Shown here one piece after another: positions 53,088 to 64,000 of a stretch of 64,000 nt of DNA. The DNA is from Muraenolepis orangiensis (lineage: Eukaryota > Chordata > Actinopteri > Gadiformes > Muraenolepididae). A program made the translations under genes and the position numbers. A model generated the notes under the pieces. The model had not been told where the DNA came from and searched no databases. It saw only the letters and a list, made by a program, of their open reading frames with translations. Positions within the stretch are counted from its first letter, which is position 1, and each line of letters opens with the position of its first letter. The DNA is taken from the NCBI GenBank assembly GCA_027704905.1, contig CM051006.1:1618719-1682718 (forward strand), read 5' to 3'.

Positions 53088-53440
53088 TTAACATTGAATA
53101 TGGAACAAGCATCGCTTATTACATACAATATATCATTGAATATGGAACAAGCATCGCTTATTACATACAATATATCATTGAATATGGAACAAGCATCGCT
53201 TATTACATACAATATATCATTGAATATGGAACAAGCATCGCTTATTACATACAATATATCATTGAATATGGAACAAGCATCGCGTATTACATACAATATA
53301 TCATTGAATATGGAACAAGCATCGCGTATTACATACAATATATCATTGAATATGGAACAAGCATCGCTTATTACATACAATACATCATTGAATATGGAAC
53401 AAGCATCGCTTATTACATACAATATATCATTGAATAGTGG
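53088..53440. repeat. 42-bp minisatellite inside the hAT element
   Basis: About 8.5 units of ATTGAATATGGAACAAGCAT plus CGCTTATTACATACAATATATC. CGCGTATT variants occur in two units. The 14-codon period leaves frames open on both strands (MEQASLITYNISLN), with no sign of a real protein. Confidence 0.96.
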
Positions 53441-53699
53441 AGACATGCAAAATCGAATTTCAAATGAAAAAACACATCAATGGCATTAATTTATTAAATA
53501 AATAAAATTTTAATAAAAATCGTATGCCTCTTTTCTATTTGCAGCCTTCTGATTTAAATACCAAAATAAACTTTTTCCACTGGCTAATAATTTTACAAAT
53601 AAGATAATAAATAAATCAACCATTCAAGCCCATGCCTTGTAGCAAGAAAAAGTGCACAAAGAAAACGTTAATTATTGCACACTGATCTAATCTGATGTG

Positions 53700-54137
53700 C
53701 TACCTGCCGGAGTACCGGCAGGTAGTTGGCAGGCGATGGGTACCAGACGGGAGAACTACGTGAATAGTAGAGTAACGACCTCACGCTGGGGTAAAGGAAA
53801 GACAACGTATATATACCCCAGGTGAGGTGATGAACAAATTACACGGGGGGAAATTGAGTCCAGGTGTGTGTGTGTGTGGCCAGCGCACGTGGCTTGGCCA
53901 CGCCCCCTGCCAACCAACTTGATTGTTGACAGGAGCGTGTGTGCGCCACCAGCGCACGTGGCTAGGCCACGCCCCCTGCCAACCAACGTGATTGTTGACA
54001 GGAGCGTGTGTGCGCTACCAGCGCATGTGGCTAAGCCACGCCCCCTGCCAACCAACGTGATTGTTGACAGGAGCGTGTGTGCGCCACCAGCGCACGTGGC
54101 TAGGCCACGCCCCCTGCCAACCACCGTAACCGTGACA
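53700..54137. mobile_element. Segment interrupting the hAT transposase, with a ~65-bp minisatellite
   Basis: The transposase frame breaks at 54138, directly next to CCGTGACA on the plus strand (TGTCACGG on the minus strand), the same terminus as the 22642 element. Inside are four units carrying GGCCACGCCCCCTGCCAACC and TTGACAGGAGCGTGTGTGCG. The left limit is uncertain, and no target duplication was found, so the LTR-like identity is a suggestion. Confidence 0.5.
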
Positions 54138-54294
54138 GTTTCGTTTCATAGTGTCGTCTAATGTTGTACTCCTTACTTACAGCCACGTTGACTCCACAAA
54201 CAAGACAAACAGGTTTGTCTTTTACATATGTAAACAGATATTCTGCCTCCCACTTGTCCAGAAAGCTCCTGTTTTCTGCCTTTCTTTTCGCCAT
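54138..54294 (-). pseudogene. hAT transposase N-terminus (BED-like zinc finger remnant)
   Basis: From the minus-strand ATG at 54294: MAKRKAENRSFLDKWEAEYL, then VCLVCGVNVAV and EYNIRRHYETK. The CX2C and first H of a BED-like finger are present. The element breaks off at the position expected for the last H. This resembles the hAT transposases domesticated in GTF2IRD2-like and FAM200-like host genes. About 52 codons remain of a protein that is normally 500-600, so it is inactive. Confidence 0.82.
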
Positions 54295-54558
54295 TTTTGG
54301 GAAGGGATAGCGCGCTGACAGGTCTATGTTGCTTTGACTACTATCACAGAGGAGAGGGCGTTTCTGGGTCCTGTCCTGATTGGCGCGCGAAAACAACAGC
54401 AGAGCATTATGGGATTCGTAGTATTAGCGGTGAATGCGCTGTATAATACCGGCGGGCCAGCTCTAGTAGTAATTTGGTATTGTCTCGCGGGCCAACTATA
54501 ATTACCCCGCGGGCCAAATTTGGCCCGCGGGCCAGAGTTTGACACCCATGATTTAGAC

Positions 54559-55058
54559 CATCTGCAAGTCTATTGGCTGGCGGAGAGTGGAGAGCAGAAG
54601 AACGAGGTCTAAAGGCCAGAGATATAGAAATTGAAAGTGAACGTGACCTTACCTTTTTTTTCCCTATTATGTGATACAATTCCCATGTGGTTGCGTATAA
54701 AAATATAACGCTGGCTTTTCCTTTTGAATCATTAAAGGACCTATTTTTCAGACGGACAAAAGGGGATTGAGCTGTATTTCTGTATTTCTGTATTATGTCT
54801 GGCTAGGTGTCGAGGGTTTTCCAGCTAATTCAAACGTCAGATGTCAGAGACAGACAGGCACAGGGCAGGGTTTGGATCAGCTTAGAGTTGGTCAGGGGGA
54901 CATGATGTCCTCTGAACCTATTGGACTTCAATTAAATACATTTATGCATCCAGTTCAGAGAAATTAATTCCTTTCTGTCCACATTGACTCTCAGCCACAA
55001 GGTTGTGGGTTCCATCCCCTGATCAGTCTACCTGTAGTATCATTGATCAAGATGACCT
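54559..55058. other. Unannotated sequence
   Basis: About 500 bp. GGTTGTGGGTTCCATCCCC near 55000 faintly resembles a B box. No gene seen. Confidence 0.5.
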
Positions 55059-57984
<2,926 letters not shown>

Positions 57985-58188
57985 ATCAATGACCTTTAAT
58001 GAAAAACTTGTCATGTCTCATGTGAACTTTTCCATCCCTGATTCCCTAGACCCACTCCAGTTTGCAAAAAGACCAAACATGTCTGTAGATGACACCATCT
58101 CCCTGGCACTACACACGGCCCTGCAGCACCTAGACAGGAGGGACACCTCCGTCAGACTGCTGTTCATTGACTATGACTGTGATAATCC
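57985..58188 (+). pseudogene. LINE reverse transcriptase fragment
   Basis: About 66 codons: FNEKLVMSHV, PDSLDPLQFAKRPN, VDDTISLALHTALQHLDRRD and RLLFIDYD. It covers the RT fingers up to the catalytic Asp of motif A, then stops abruptly. It is of the L2/Rex1-CR1-like group, as are the 15915 and 29984 copies. Confidence 0.88.
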
Positions 58189-59519
58189 TTTTTTTTCAGG
58201 CCCCTGATCCGACCCGGCAGGTCCCTCCTCTCTTCTTATGTTTCAGCCGCAGATTTAATGAGTTTTCTCCGCTTTCACCGGGGTCGCCAAGCGGACCTGA
58301 AAATGAGCACGGTGTTCGTTTTTTGTAGCTGGCTACGTTTGTGTGTGTGTCGGAAAATAATCTTGCATTCCACCACTAATTATATTCTTTCCTTGTGTAC
58401 ACTGTTAACACTGACACACACCTGCACACAAACAACACGTAACCCCCCCCCCCCCCCCCCCTACTCACCCTGTGCTCTGAATTCATCTTTAGGACTTCAG
58501 AACAAGACGGAGAGAATTCAGATGGAGATAGAGGCGCTTCAGGAATCCAGAACCCCCGGGTTACTTCCCATCGGGCCCAACAAGCAGCCAGGGACAGCGC
58601 TGTGCTCAGGGGTGTTCCCACTGCCAGAGGTACAGAAAGGTTGTGGGTTCGATCCCCTGATGTCAGCAGTCTCAACTGCAGGCATACCAGAGCCAGATGC
58701 CCCCGACCCCTACGGCGGGGGGAGGGGCTAGGGCTCAAGGACGCCCCCTGTCTGCATTAGCGTCGGCTGAGACGGCCCCAATCTAAAAAACCAACATGGC
58801 CCAGCTCCCTGAGGGATACCCGTAGACTCGGCAAACACAAAACGGATACTAATGATTCAATGAATTATGCTCTAACTCGTGCGGTGGCGTGGTGGCGTGG
58901 TGCCTCTGGGGATGGTCTATTGTTTGAACTAGAAAGGGGGCCAGGATTCAGCTCCCCGTGGAGCCCCACTAGCCAGCACGCTGTAAATGGCCCACAGAGA
59001 CCAAACCGTCTCGGCTCGGAGACACGGACTGTTCTTCTTCCCCGCTGGTTTTTCCATGAGGGTTGACTCTCCGCCGGTGGTCGTTTCTGGTCGTGTGTGT
59101 GTAGCCTGCGATGCTTGTTAGCTGTTAGCCGGTCAGAATGCGGTGCGCAGGCGACAGTCCAACAGAAGAAGAGGAAGAGATCCATGTTTAGCTTGTCCCT
59201 GTTTCTGTAGGTTAGACCTCCAAAAAGCCTGATAGCATGAGGAGGCTATCCAGCAGGGACACTTAGCTTCTCACACTTCTAAAAGCTTCCTTCAGGAAAC
59301 ACAAAGAAACAAACAACAACAACAAAGAACTGCTGTTTGCTTTGTCATTTCTTTAATCCCCGTATGAACGTTTTTTTAGTGGTTTTTGTTTTACTGTTAT
59401 TATGTTATATATATAACATATATAACATATATTACATAACTCTATATCATTTTTATTTATTCATTACTCTTTAGGTATTAAAAACCTTAATCCCCCTTGG
59501 GGAAGAACATACTGTATAT

Positions 59520-59524
<5 letters not shown>
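58189..59524. other. Unannotated, with a C19 homopolymer
   Basis: A run of 19 C lies at 58443-58461. GGGTTCGATCCCC near 58647 resembles a tRNA B box without a clear A box, perhaps a SINE relic. A minus frame at 58865-59185 has no known domain. Confidence 0.5.

Positions 59525-59583
<59 letters not shown>
59525..59583. repeat. (TA)n microsatellite
   Basis: TA repeat of about 59 bp. Confidence 0.97.
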
Positions 59584-59593
<10 letters not shown>

Positions 59594-60315
59594 GTCAAAT
59601 ATATATAACAGTCAAAACAAGCAGGAAAGAGATACAGATGAGTCAATGTCAATATACATACACATTTATTATAAGTTGCATTTCTCATCTTGGTTGCGAG
59701 TCTCATCTTGGTTGGTTTGACCTTTGCCCCCCAGTTGGTGAATTTCTTGACGATTGTCAGAAACAGATTATATTCTATTGTATCTGCACATTTCTATTTG
59801 TTCAACAGCCCTCGTCTCGTCTTCATTTCGCCATTTGCATTTATACCTCAAAACAAAGTGCGAAACGCTTTTAACGAATGACCTCCCCTCCGACGGAGCG
59901 AGACGGTGAAGCCTTTCACTCCAAACTGAGACGTGATGCCCTCGACGGTCCAGGGCGCTGATCTGTTCTCAGAAACACTGGACCGTTCTCCGGCCCTTCA
60001 GGCGGCGGGATAGGAAGCGGGGGGGTGCCGTCACCTCGGGTCGTCTGAGATCCGGCGTGTGACTCCTGTTGGACTGCCGTGCTCTGTTCACCGCCCCTCT
60101 TGACTTCCTAAGTGTACAAGTTGTTTCTGGCCCTCAAATCCTTGAGTGGAGCTCCAGCGGGACTCTTTAATTATCTTCTCTGGCTGAAAAGAGCGACCCA
60201 TCTGCCCCAAGAGTGAGAGAGCCCTTAATCACAGTTCCAGACTCAAAGGGCTTCACAGGCCACACGTTTACAACACTCCAAACCCTAAGGGCAAGAAACA
60301 ACTCTAAATGATGAA
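59584..60315. other. Unannotated sequence
   Basis: About 730 bp. The part from about 60190 seems continuous with the 117-bp repeat that follows and may be a fish interspersed repeat (GACTCAAAGGGCTTCACAGG), but I cannot name it. Confidence 0.45.
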
Positions 60316-60432
60316 GGAAGAAATCTTGAGAAAAGTGGAGTGGAAGGGATCCCTCTTTCCAGGGATGGTTCAGGAGTGACATGGGTGCCATAAGTGACCT
60401 ATAGTAATGTACATAGTAATGCACAAAGATAC
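60316..60432. repeat. 117-bp direct repeat, left copy
   Basis: From GGAAGAAATCTTGAGAAAAG to CACAAAGATAC. Equal to 63583-63699 except for one C/T difference, with the LINE exactly between. It is a candidate long target-site duplication. Confidence 0.93.
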
Positions 60433-60485
60433 CTTGGAGAAGAAGACGACAGCCTCCACGTGGCCTCCTCCGCAAGTAACAAGAA

Positions 60486-61052
60486 ATGGTGCAAGACCAA
60501 CTTGTGAAACTAATGTCGCCAACCAAACGTCGAGCTGGCAGGCTTAGCATCGGCGGACGGGCAGTCATCCCGACCGTCCAAATCCGAGGCCTGTCAGTGC
60601 TTCAACTCAATGTCGAGGGCCTAACAACCGCCAAACTCGAAGTCCTGCGTCACCTGGCTGATTCTAACGGGGCAGCGGTTCTGCTCCTGCAGGAGACACA
60701 CTGCACATCAGACAACATCCTCAAGATCCCTGGGTTCCATCTCGCTGGGTCCATCTTCTGCAAGCAACACGGTGTGGCAACGTTCGTCCGGACTGAAATA
60801 AACTGGTCAGCCAGTAGCCAATCCCCACCAGGCTCTAACATCGAGTGGCTGGTTACTAAAATCCAGGAAACATCAGTCGTCAACGTATACAAGCCCCCAC
60901 CATCAGAGCTGTCCGCGACGTCACTCCCATCAATAACTGCACCCGCCATCTATGCAGGTGACTTCAACTGTCAGCACACAGACTGGGGTTACAACCACAC
61001 AACACCTAATGGAGTGGTGCTGAGTGAATGGGCCTCCAACACTGATGTATGA
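60486..61052 (+). pseudogene. LINE APE-type endonuclease domain (N-terminal part of ORF2)
   Basis: 188 codons. It nicks target DNA for target-primed reverse transcription. Family motifs: LQLNVEGL with Asn42, LLLQETH with Glu70, VVNVYKPP with Tyr135, and YAGDFN with Asp159 and Asn161. An in-frame TAA at 60477 limits the start. The frame ends at a TGA at 61050 caused by a frameshift. The matching downstream frame overlaps from 61024. Confidence 0.9.
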
Positions 61053-63558
61053 CCCCAAGGAGCCTCCAACCTTCTTCTCTGCACGCTGGAATACCTCCAC
61101 CAACCCGGACCTGGCCTTCGCCATCTGCCACAGTAACGACCCGAAACCGGAGAGACGCGTCCTGGACAGGTTTCCCCGCTCACACCACCGACCATCCATC
61201 ATTAAAGTCCCATCACTGGTGGAACCGGTACCAGGGAAACCCGTCAAGCGATGGAACTTCCAAAAGGCCAACTGGGAGTCGTATGCTGAGGAGACTGAAA
61301 GAAGGTCAGCTGGCCTGCCAGACCCAGACACAGCCGACCTGGATGCGGCCTATGCAGCCTACTGCCAGGTCCTCCTGGGTGCGGCAAAGAAGACCATCCC
61401 ACGTGGCTATAACAGGAATTACATCCCAGGTTGGGACGAGGAATGCAGCCGCCTTCTGTGTGACCACCAGAGGGCTAGCTCCAGAGAAGAGGTGGATGTG
61501 ACTGCAGCAGCACTGCTCCAGAAGCTGGATATCACCCGCAGGGCCAGATGGACAGAAGTCGTTGAATCAATCGACTTCACCCATTCTAGTCGCAAGGCGT
61601 GGCAGACCATCAACCAGCTCACAGGCAGAAATACAACACCCCACAGCTGCCCAGTCACAGCAAACGCCATCGCATCCCAGCTCCTGAAGAATGGCCGCTT
61701 CCCGGATGCTGACAAAGACTTTGCCCGACTGACATCGCGTGAGGTGTCTTGCATCTCAGGAGCGGCCAGTGTCGATTCCAACCTCTCGGGAGAATTCACA
61801 GCAGAGGAACTCAGTGAGGCCATGAGCAAGCTCAAGCCAGGCAAATCCCCTGGCCGTGACAACATCCACCCGGAGTTCGTCATCCACCAGAGCACAACAA
61901 CATCTGGCTGGCTCTGTGCTTTCTATACATCATGCTACCAGAGATTAAAGCTCCCAAAGACTTGGCGCCGTGCCTCTGTCATAGCTCTGCCGAAGCCAAA
62001 TAAACCTGCAGAAGACCCCAAGTCATACAGACCAATCTTGTTGCTCTGTGTCCCATTTAAGATCTTGGAGAGGATGATCCATAGCCGCATCGAGCCAGTG
62101 GTGGACTCACAGCTCCCACGGGAACAAGCTGGTTTCCGTCGTGGAAGATCAACAGCAGACCAGGTAACACTACTCTGTCAGGACATCGAGGACAGCTTCC
62201 AGAACAATGAGAAAGCTGGGGTAGTGTACCTGGATCTGACTGCTGCATATGACACCGTGTGGCACCGGGGACTCCACCTGAAGCTGCTGAGGACAATACC
62301 GGACCGCCACATGGTGAAGTTCATCATGGAGACACCTTCCAACCGCAGCTTCATCCTCCAGACCAGCAGTGGCCAGTGCAGTAGGCTCAGAAGACTGAAG
62401 AACGGGGTACCGCAGGGGTCTGTTCTCTCGCCGATGCTGTTCAATGTTTACATCCACGACCTACCTGATACAGCATCCAGAAAGTATGGCTACGCAGACG
62501 ATCTTGCCATCATGCTGAGCCGACCAACGTGGAAGGCGATGGAAGAGGGGCTTAACGAAGACATGGGCACACTGGTAGCATACCTTCGAAGGTGGCGTCT
62601 ACAGCTCAGCGTCGGAAAATCAGTCGCAGCGGCATACCACCTTAGCACCAGAGAAGCCAGGAGGGAACTTCAGGTGCACGTCGACAACAAATGTCTGGAG
62701 GTCCAGCAAGCTCCGAAGTATCTTGGAGTAGGTCTGGATCGGACATTATCCTTCAAACAACACCTGGAAGACGTCAAGGCCAAGGTGACATCCAGGGTCG
62801 CGCTGATCCGCCGCCTCGCTGGAACAACCTGGGGAGCCTCCGCTAAGACGCTGCGAATATCCACCCAAGCCCTGGTCTTCTCTGCAGCGGAATACTGCGC
62901 CCCAGTCTGGAGCAGAAGCCCTCATGCGAGAAAGGTCGACGTGGCTATCAATACCTCCCTCCGAATAATAACTGGATGCTTAAAGCCTACCCCTGTGTCC
63001 CTCTTGCCAGTCCTCGCGGGAAAAGCACCGGCCGGCCTCCGACGGGAGGCTGCCACCCTCGCCCTGGCCAGGAAGGCACAAAAGTATGACTGGCACATCC
63101 TGCACAACACCACAATAACACCAGCACCTCCAAGCAGACTCAAGTCCCGCCACCCCTACAACAAGGCAGCACAAGAGATGCTCAACTCCACCTCTGAGGA
63201 CATCTCCAGAGATGCATGGTTGGCAGCAGCTTGGAAGCAGGAGTGGGAGTCAGCCGGGCCCTCCCGAATCCACTGTTACATCTGGGACACAGGAGATTGC
63301 GCCATTGGAGGAGACGACCTACCACGCCGGCAATGGACCACACTGAACCGTCTACGAACTGGGGTCGGTCGCTTTAAAACATTAATGAAGACGTGGGGCT
63401 TGGCGGACAGTGCGGCATGCGAGTGCGGTGACCCTGACCAGATCGCCGACCATATAATCACCATCTGCCCCTTATATAGACCACCCTCGGAAGCCAGCCT
63501 CTTCGACCTAGGACCAGAGATGCGGGCATGGCTACACGACACTGAGTTGGACATCTGA
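61024..63558 (+). pseudogene. LINE endonuclease C-terminus and reverse transcriptase (rest of ORF2)
   Basis: 844 codons counted from a convenience ATG; the real continuation begins near 61040. Order: endonuclease end with NPDLAFA (28-34) and SHHRP (53-57, where the family usually has SDH), a linker, KLKPGKSPGRDNIHPE (about 272-288), FRRGRSTADQV, RT motif A YLDLTAAYD with Asp404, NGVPQGSVLSP (460-470), motif C YADD (490-493), thumb, and a C-terminal Cys/His motif CECG...H...C (about 799-818). All RT catalytic Asp residues are present and there is no internal stop, so only the upstream frameshift visibly disables this copy. Confidence 0.93.
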
Positions 63559-63582
63559 TGTTACACGAAAGAAGAAGATGAC

Positions 63583-63699
63583 GGAAGAAATCTTGAGAAA
63601 AGTGGAGTGGAAGGGATCCCTCTTTCCAGGGATGGTTCAGGAGTGACATGGGTGCCATAAGTGACCTATAGTAATGTACATAGTAATGTACAAAGATAC
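63583..63699. repeat. 117-bp direct repeat, right copy
   Basis: Same as 60316-60432 with one mismatch. The sequence then diverges into ATATTATATACAC. Confidence 0.93.
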
Positions 63700-63811
63700 A
63701 TATTATATACACAATATACAAATATTAAAATGAGAATATATTTGTGTGGTGCTGGCCGGTATCCTTCAGGTGGGGATCACAGCGGAACATTGGAGAACAG
63801 ATGCAGATTGT
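63700..63811. other. Unannotated spacer
   Basis: About 110 bp between the LINE's right repeat and the terminal array. Confidence 0.5.
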
Positions 63812-64000
63812 GGTATGGTTAGATAGGGTAGTCTAGTACCTATCAGTCTGATCATGAGATGGTGAGATGGACCATGTGGAGAACCTCTAGTCTAGTACCT
63901 ATCAGTCTGATGGTTAGATGGGGTAGGGTGGACCAAGACCATGTGGAGAACCTCTAGTCTAGTACCTATCAGTCTGATGAGATGGAGCATGTAGAGAACC
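63812..64000. repeat. Minisatellite with ~57-68-bp units, running off the window
   Basis: Three units sharing AGTCTAGTACCTATCAGTCT and CATGTGGAGAACCTCT, with variable middles (GAGATGG, GGTTAGATGGGGTAGGG). Confidence 0.9.

Larger units (their letters stand above)
52977..54550 (-). mobile_element. hAT DNA transposon, deleted, with a perfect 8-bp target duplication
   Basis: It starts CAGGGGTGTCAAACTCA and ends GAGTTTGACACCCATG, inverted termini typical of hAT elements. ATTTAGAC is duplicated exactly at 52969-52976 and 54551-54558. GCGGGCCAA-type subterminal motifs lie at both ends (53031; 54487-54533). Only the start of a transposase remains on the minus strand, interrupted by a minisatellite-bearing segment at about 53700-54137. 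A 42-bp minisatellite occupies the other side. The clean target duplication suggests a fairly recent insertion. Confidence 0.95.
60433..63582 (+). mobile_element. Nearly intact Jockey-superfamily LINE
   Basis: A 3,150-bp unit between 117-bp direct repeats. A 53-bp leader is followed by one long coding region (endonuclease plus reverse transcriptase) broken by a single frameshift near 61040, then a 24-bp 3' end, TGTTACACGAAAGAAGAAGA plus TGAC. No separate gag-like ORF1 is present, so the copy is either 5'-truncated or of a single-ORF type. The RT resembles CR1/Daphne-like members of the Jockey group, but the clade cannot be fixed by eye. Confidence 0.9.

Noticed and set aside
53052..53489. Protein repeats MEQASLITYNISLN and its minus-strand counterpart
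   Set aside because: A 42-bp minisatellite inside a hAT non-coding region. Open on both strands because of its period.
58637..58665. SINE or tRNA at GGGTTCGATCCCC
   Set aside because: B-box match alone. The surrounding sequence does not match the SINEs in this window.
60167..60568. Minus-strand frame of 133 codons over the left 117-bp repeat
   Set aside because: It crosses the LINE junction and shadows the LINE coding strand, so it is not a real gene.

Overview
This window looks like a gene-poor, repeat-saturated stretch of a ray-finned (teleost) fish genome. I infer this from tRNA-derived SINEs with an L2-like 3' tail, LINEs with APE-type endonucleases, several hAT-type DNA transposons, a Ty1/copia element, and very dense (GT)n, (GA)n and (CTC)n tracts. 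The species cannot be told. I recognise no host protein-coding exon, rRNA or functional tRNA. Every protein-like segment I can name belongs to a mobile element. A 1,000-base block of N (18001-19000) marks an assembly gap of unknown true size.

Layout. 1-7142: a 20-bp E-box minisatellite, a non-autonomous hAT-like element, a SINE-like unit with a CCCCTAA tail, and four further arrays (24, 49 and about 18 bp units, plus GA tracts). 8203-10865: an internally deleted Ty1/copia retrotransposon on the minus strand, with near-identical LTRs and a 5-bp target duplication. 11431-15042: a hAT-like fragment, a TA tract, a 1.2-kb CTC tract and a 54-bp minisatellite. 15915-18000: a decayed LINE running into the gap. 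19001-21470: the 20-bp minisatellite again in the opposite orientation, split by a SINE, then a second SINE. 21607-23488: a hAT-like element containing two nested insertions, one probably a solo LTR that carries its own minisatellite. 23567-29912: a 32-bp minisatellite, a LINE tail and two long polypyrimidine tracts. 29984-31432: a truncated minus-strand LINE. 31840-46883: mostly simple repeats and minisatellites with SINE and LINE relics. 46884-48160: a second full-length copy of the first hAT-like family, pierced by two LINE tails. 48884-52373: a 42-bp perfect hairpin at a LINE end, then AT-rich arrays around a second copy of the 21607 element. 52977-54550: a hAT with a perfect 8-bp target duplication and a transposase remnant. 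60316-63699: a nearly intact LINE bracketed by 117-bp direct repeats. 63812-64000: a minisatellite running off the window.

The elements interact through nesting rather than as pathways. Transposons sit inside minisatellites, minisatellites have expanded inside transposons, and LINE tails sit inside DNA transposons, so relative ages can be read from who interrupts whom. Two insertions look recent: the copia element (one indel between 249/250-bp LTRs) and the 60433-63582 LINE (one mismatch between its flanking repeats, one frameshift in about 1,020 codons).

No novel multi-gene system was found. The most interesting signals are the copia element with a half-tRNA primer site and an unusual deletion, the LINE with 117-bp flanking repeats, minisatellites arising inside transposons, and a 42-bp perfect inverted repeat.
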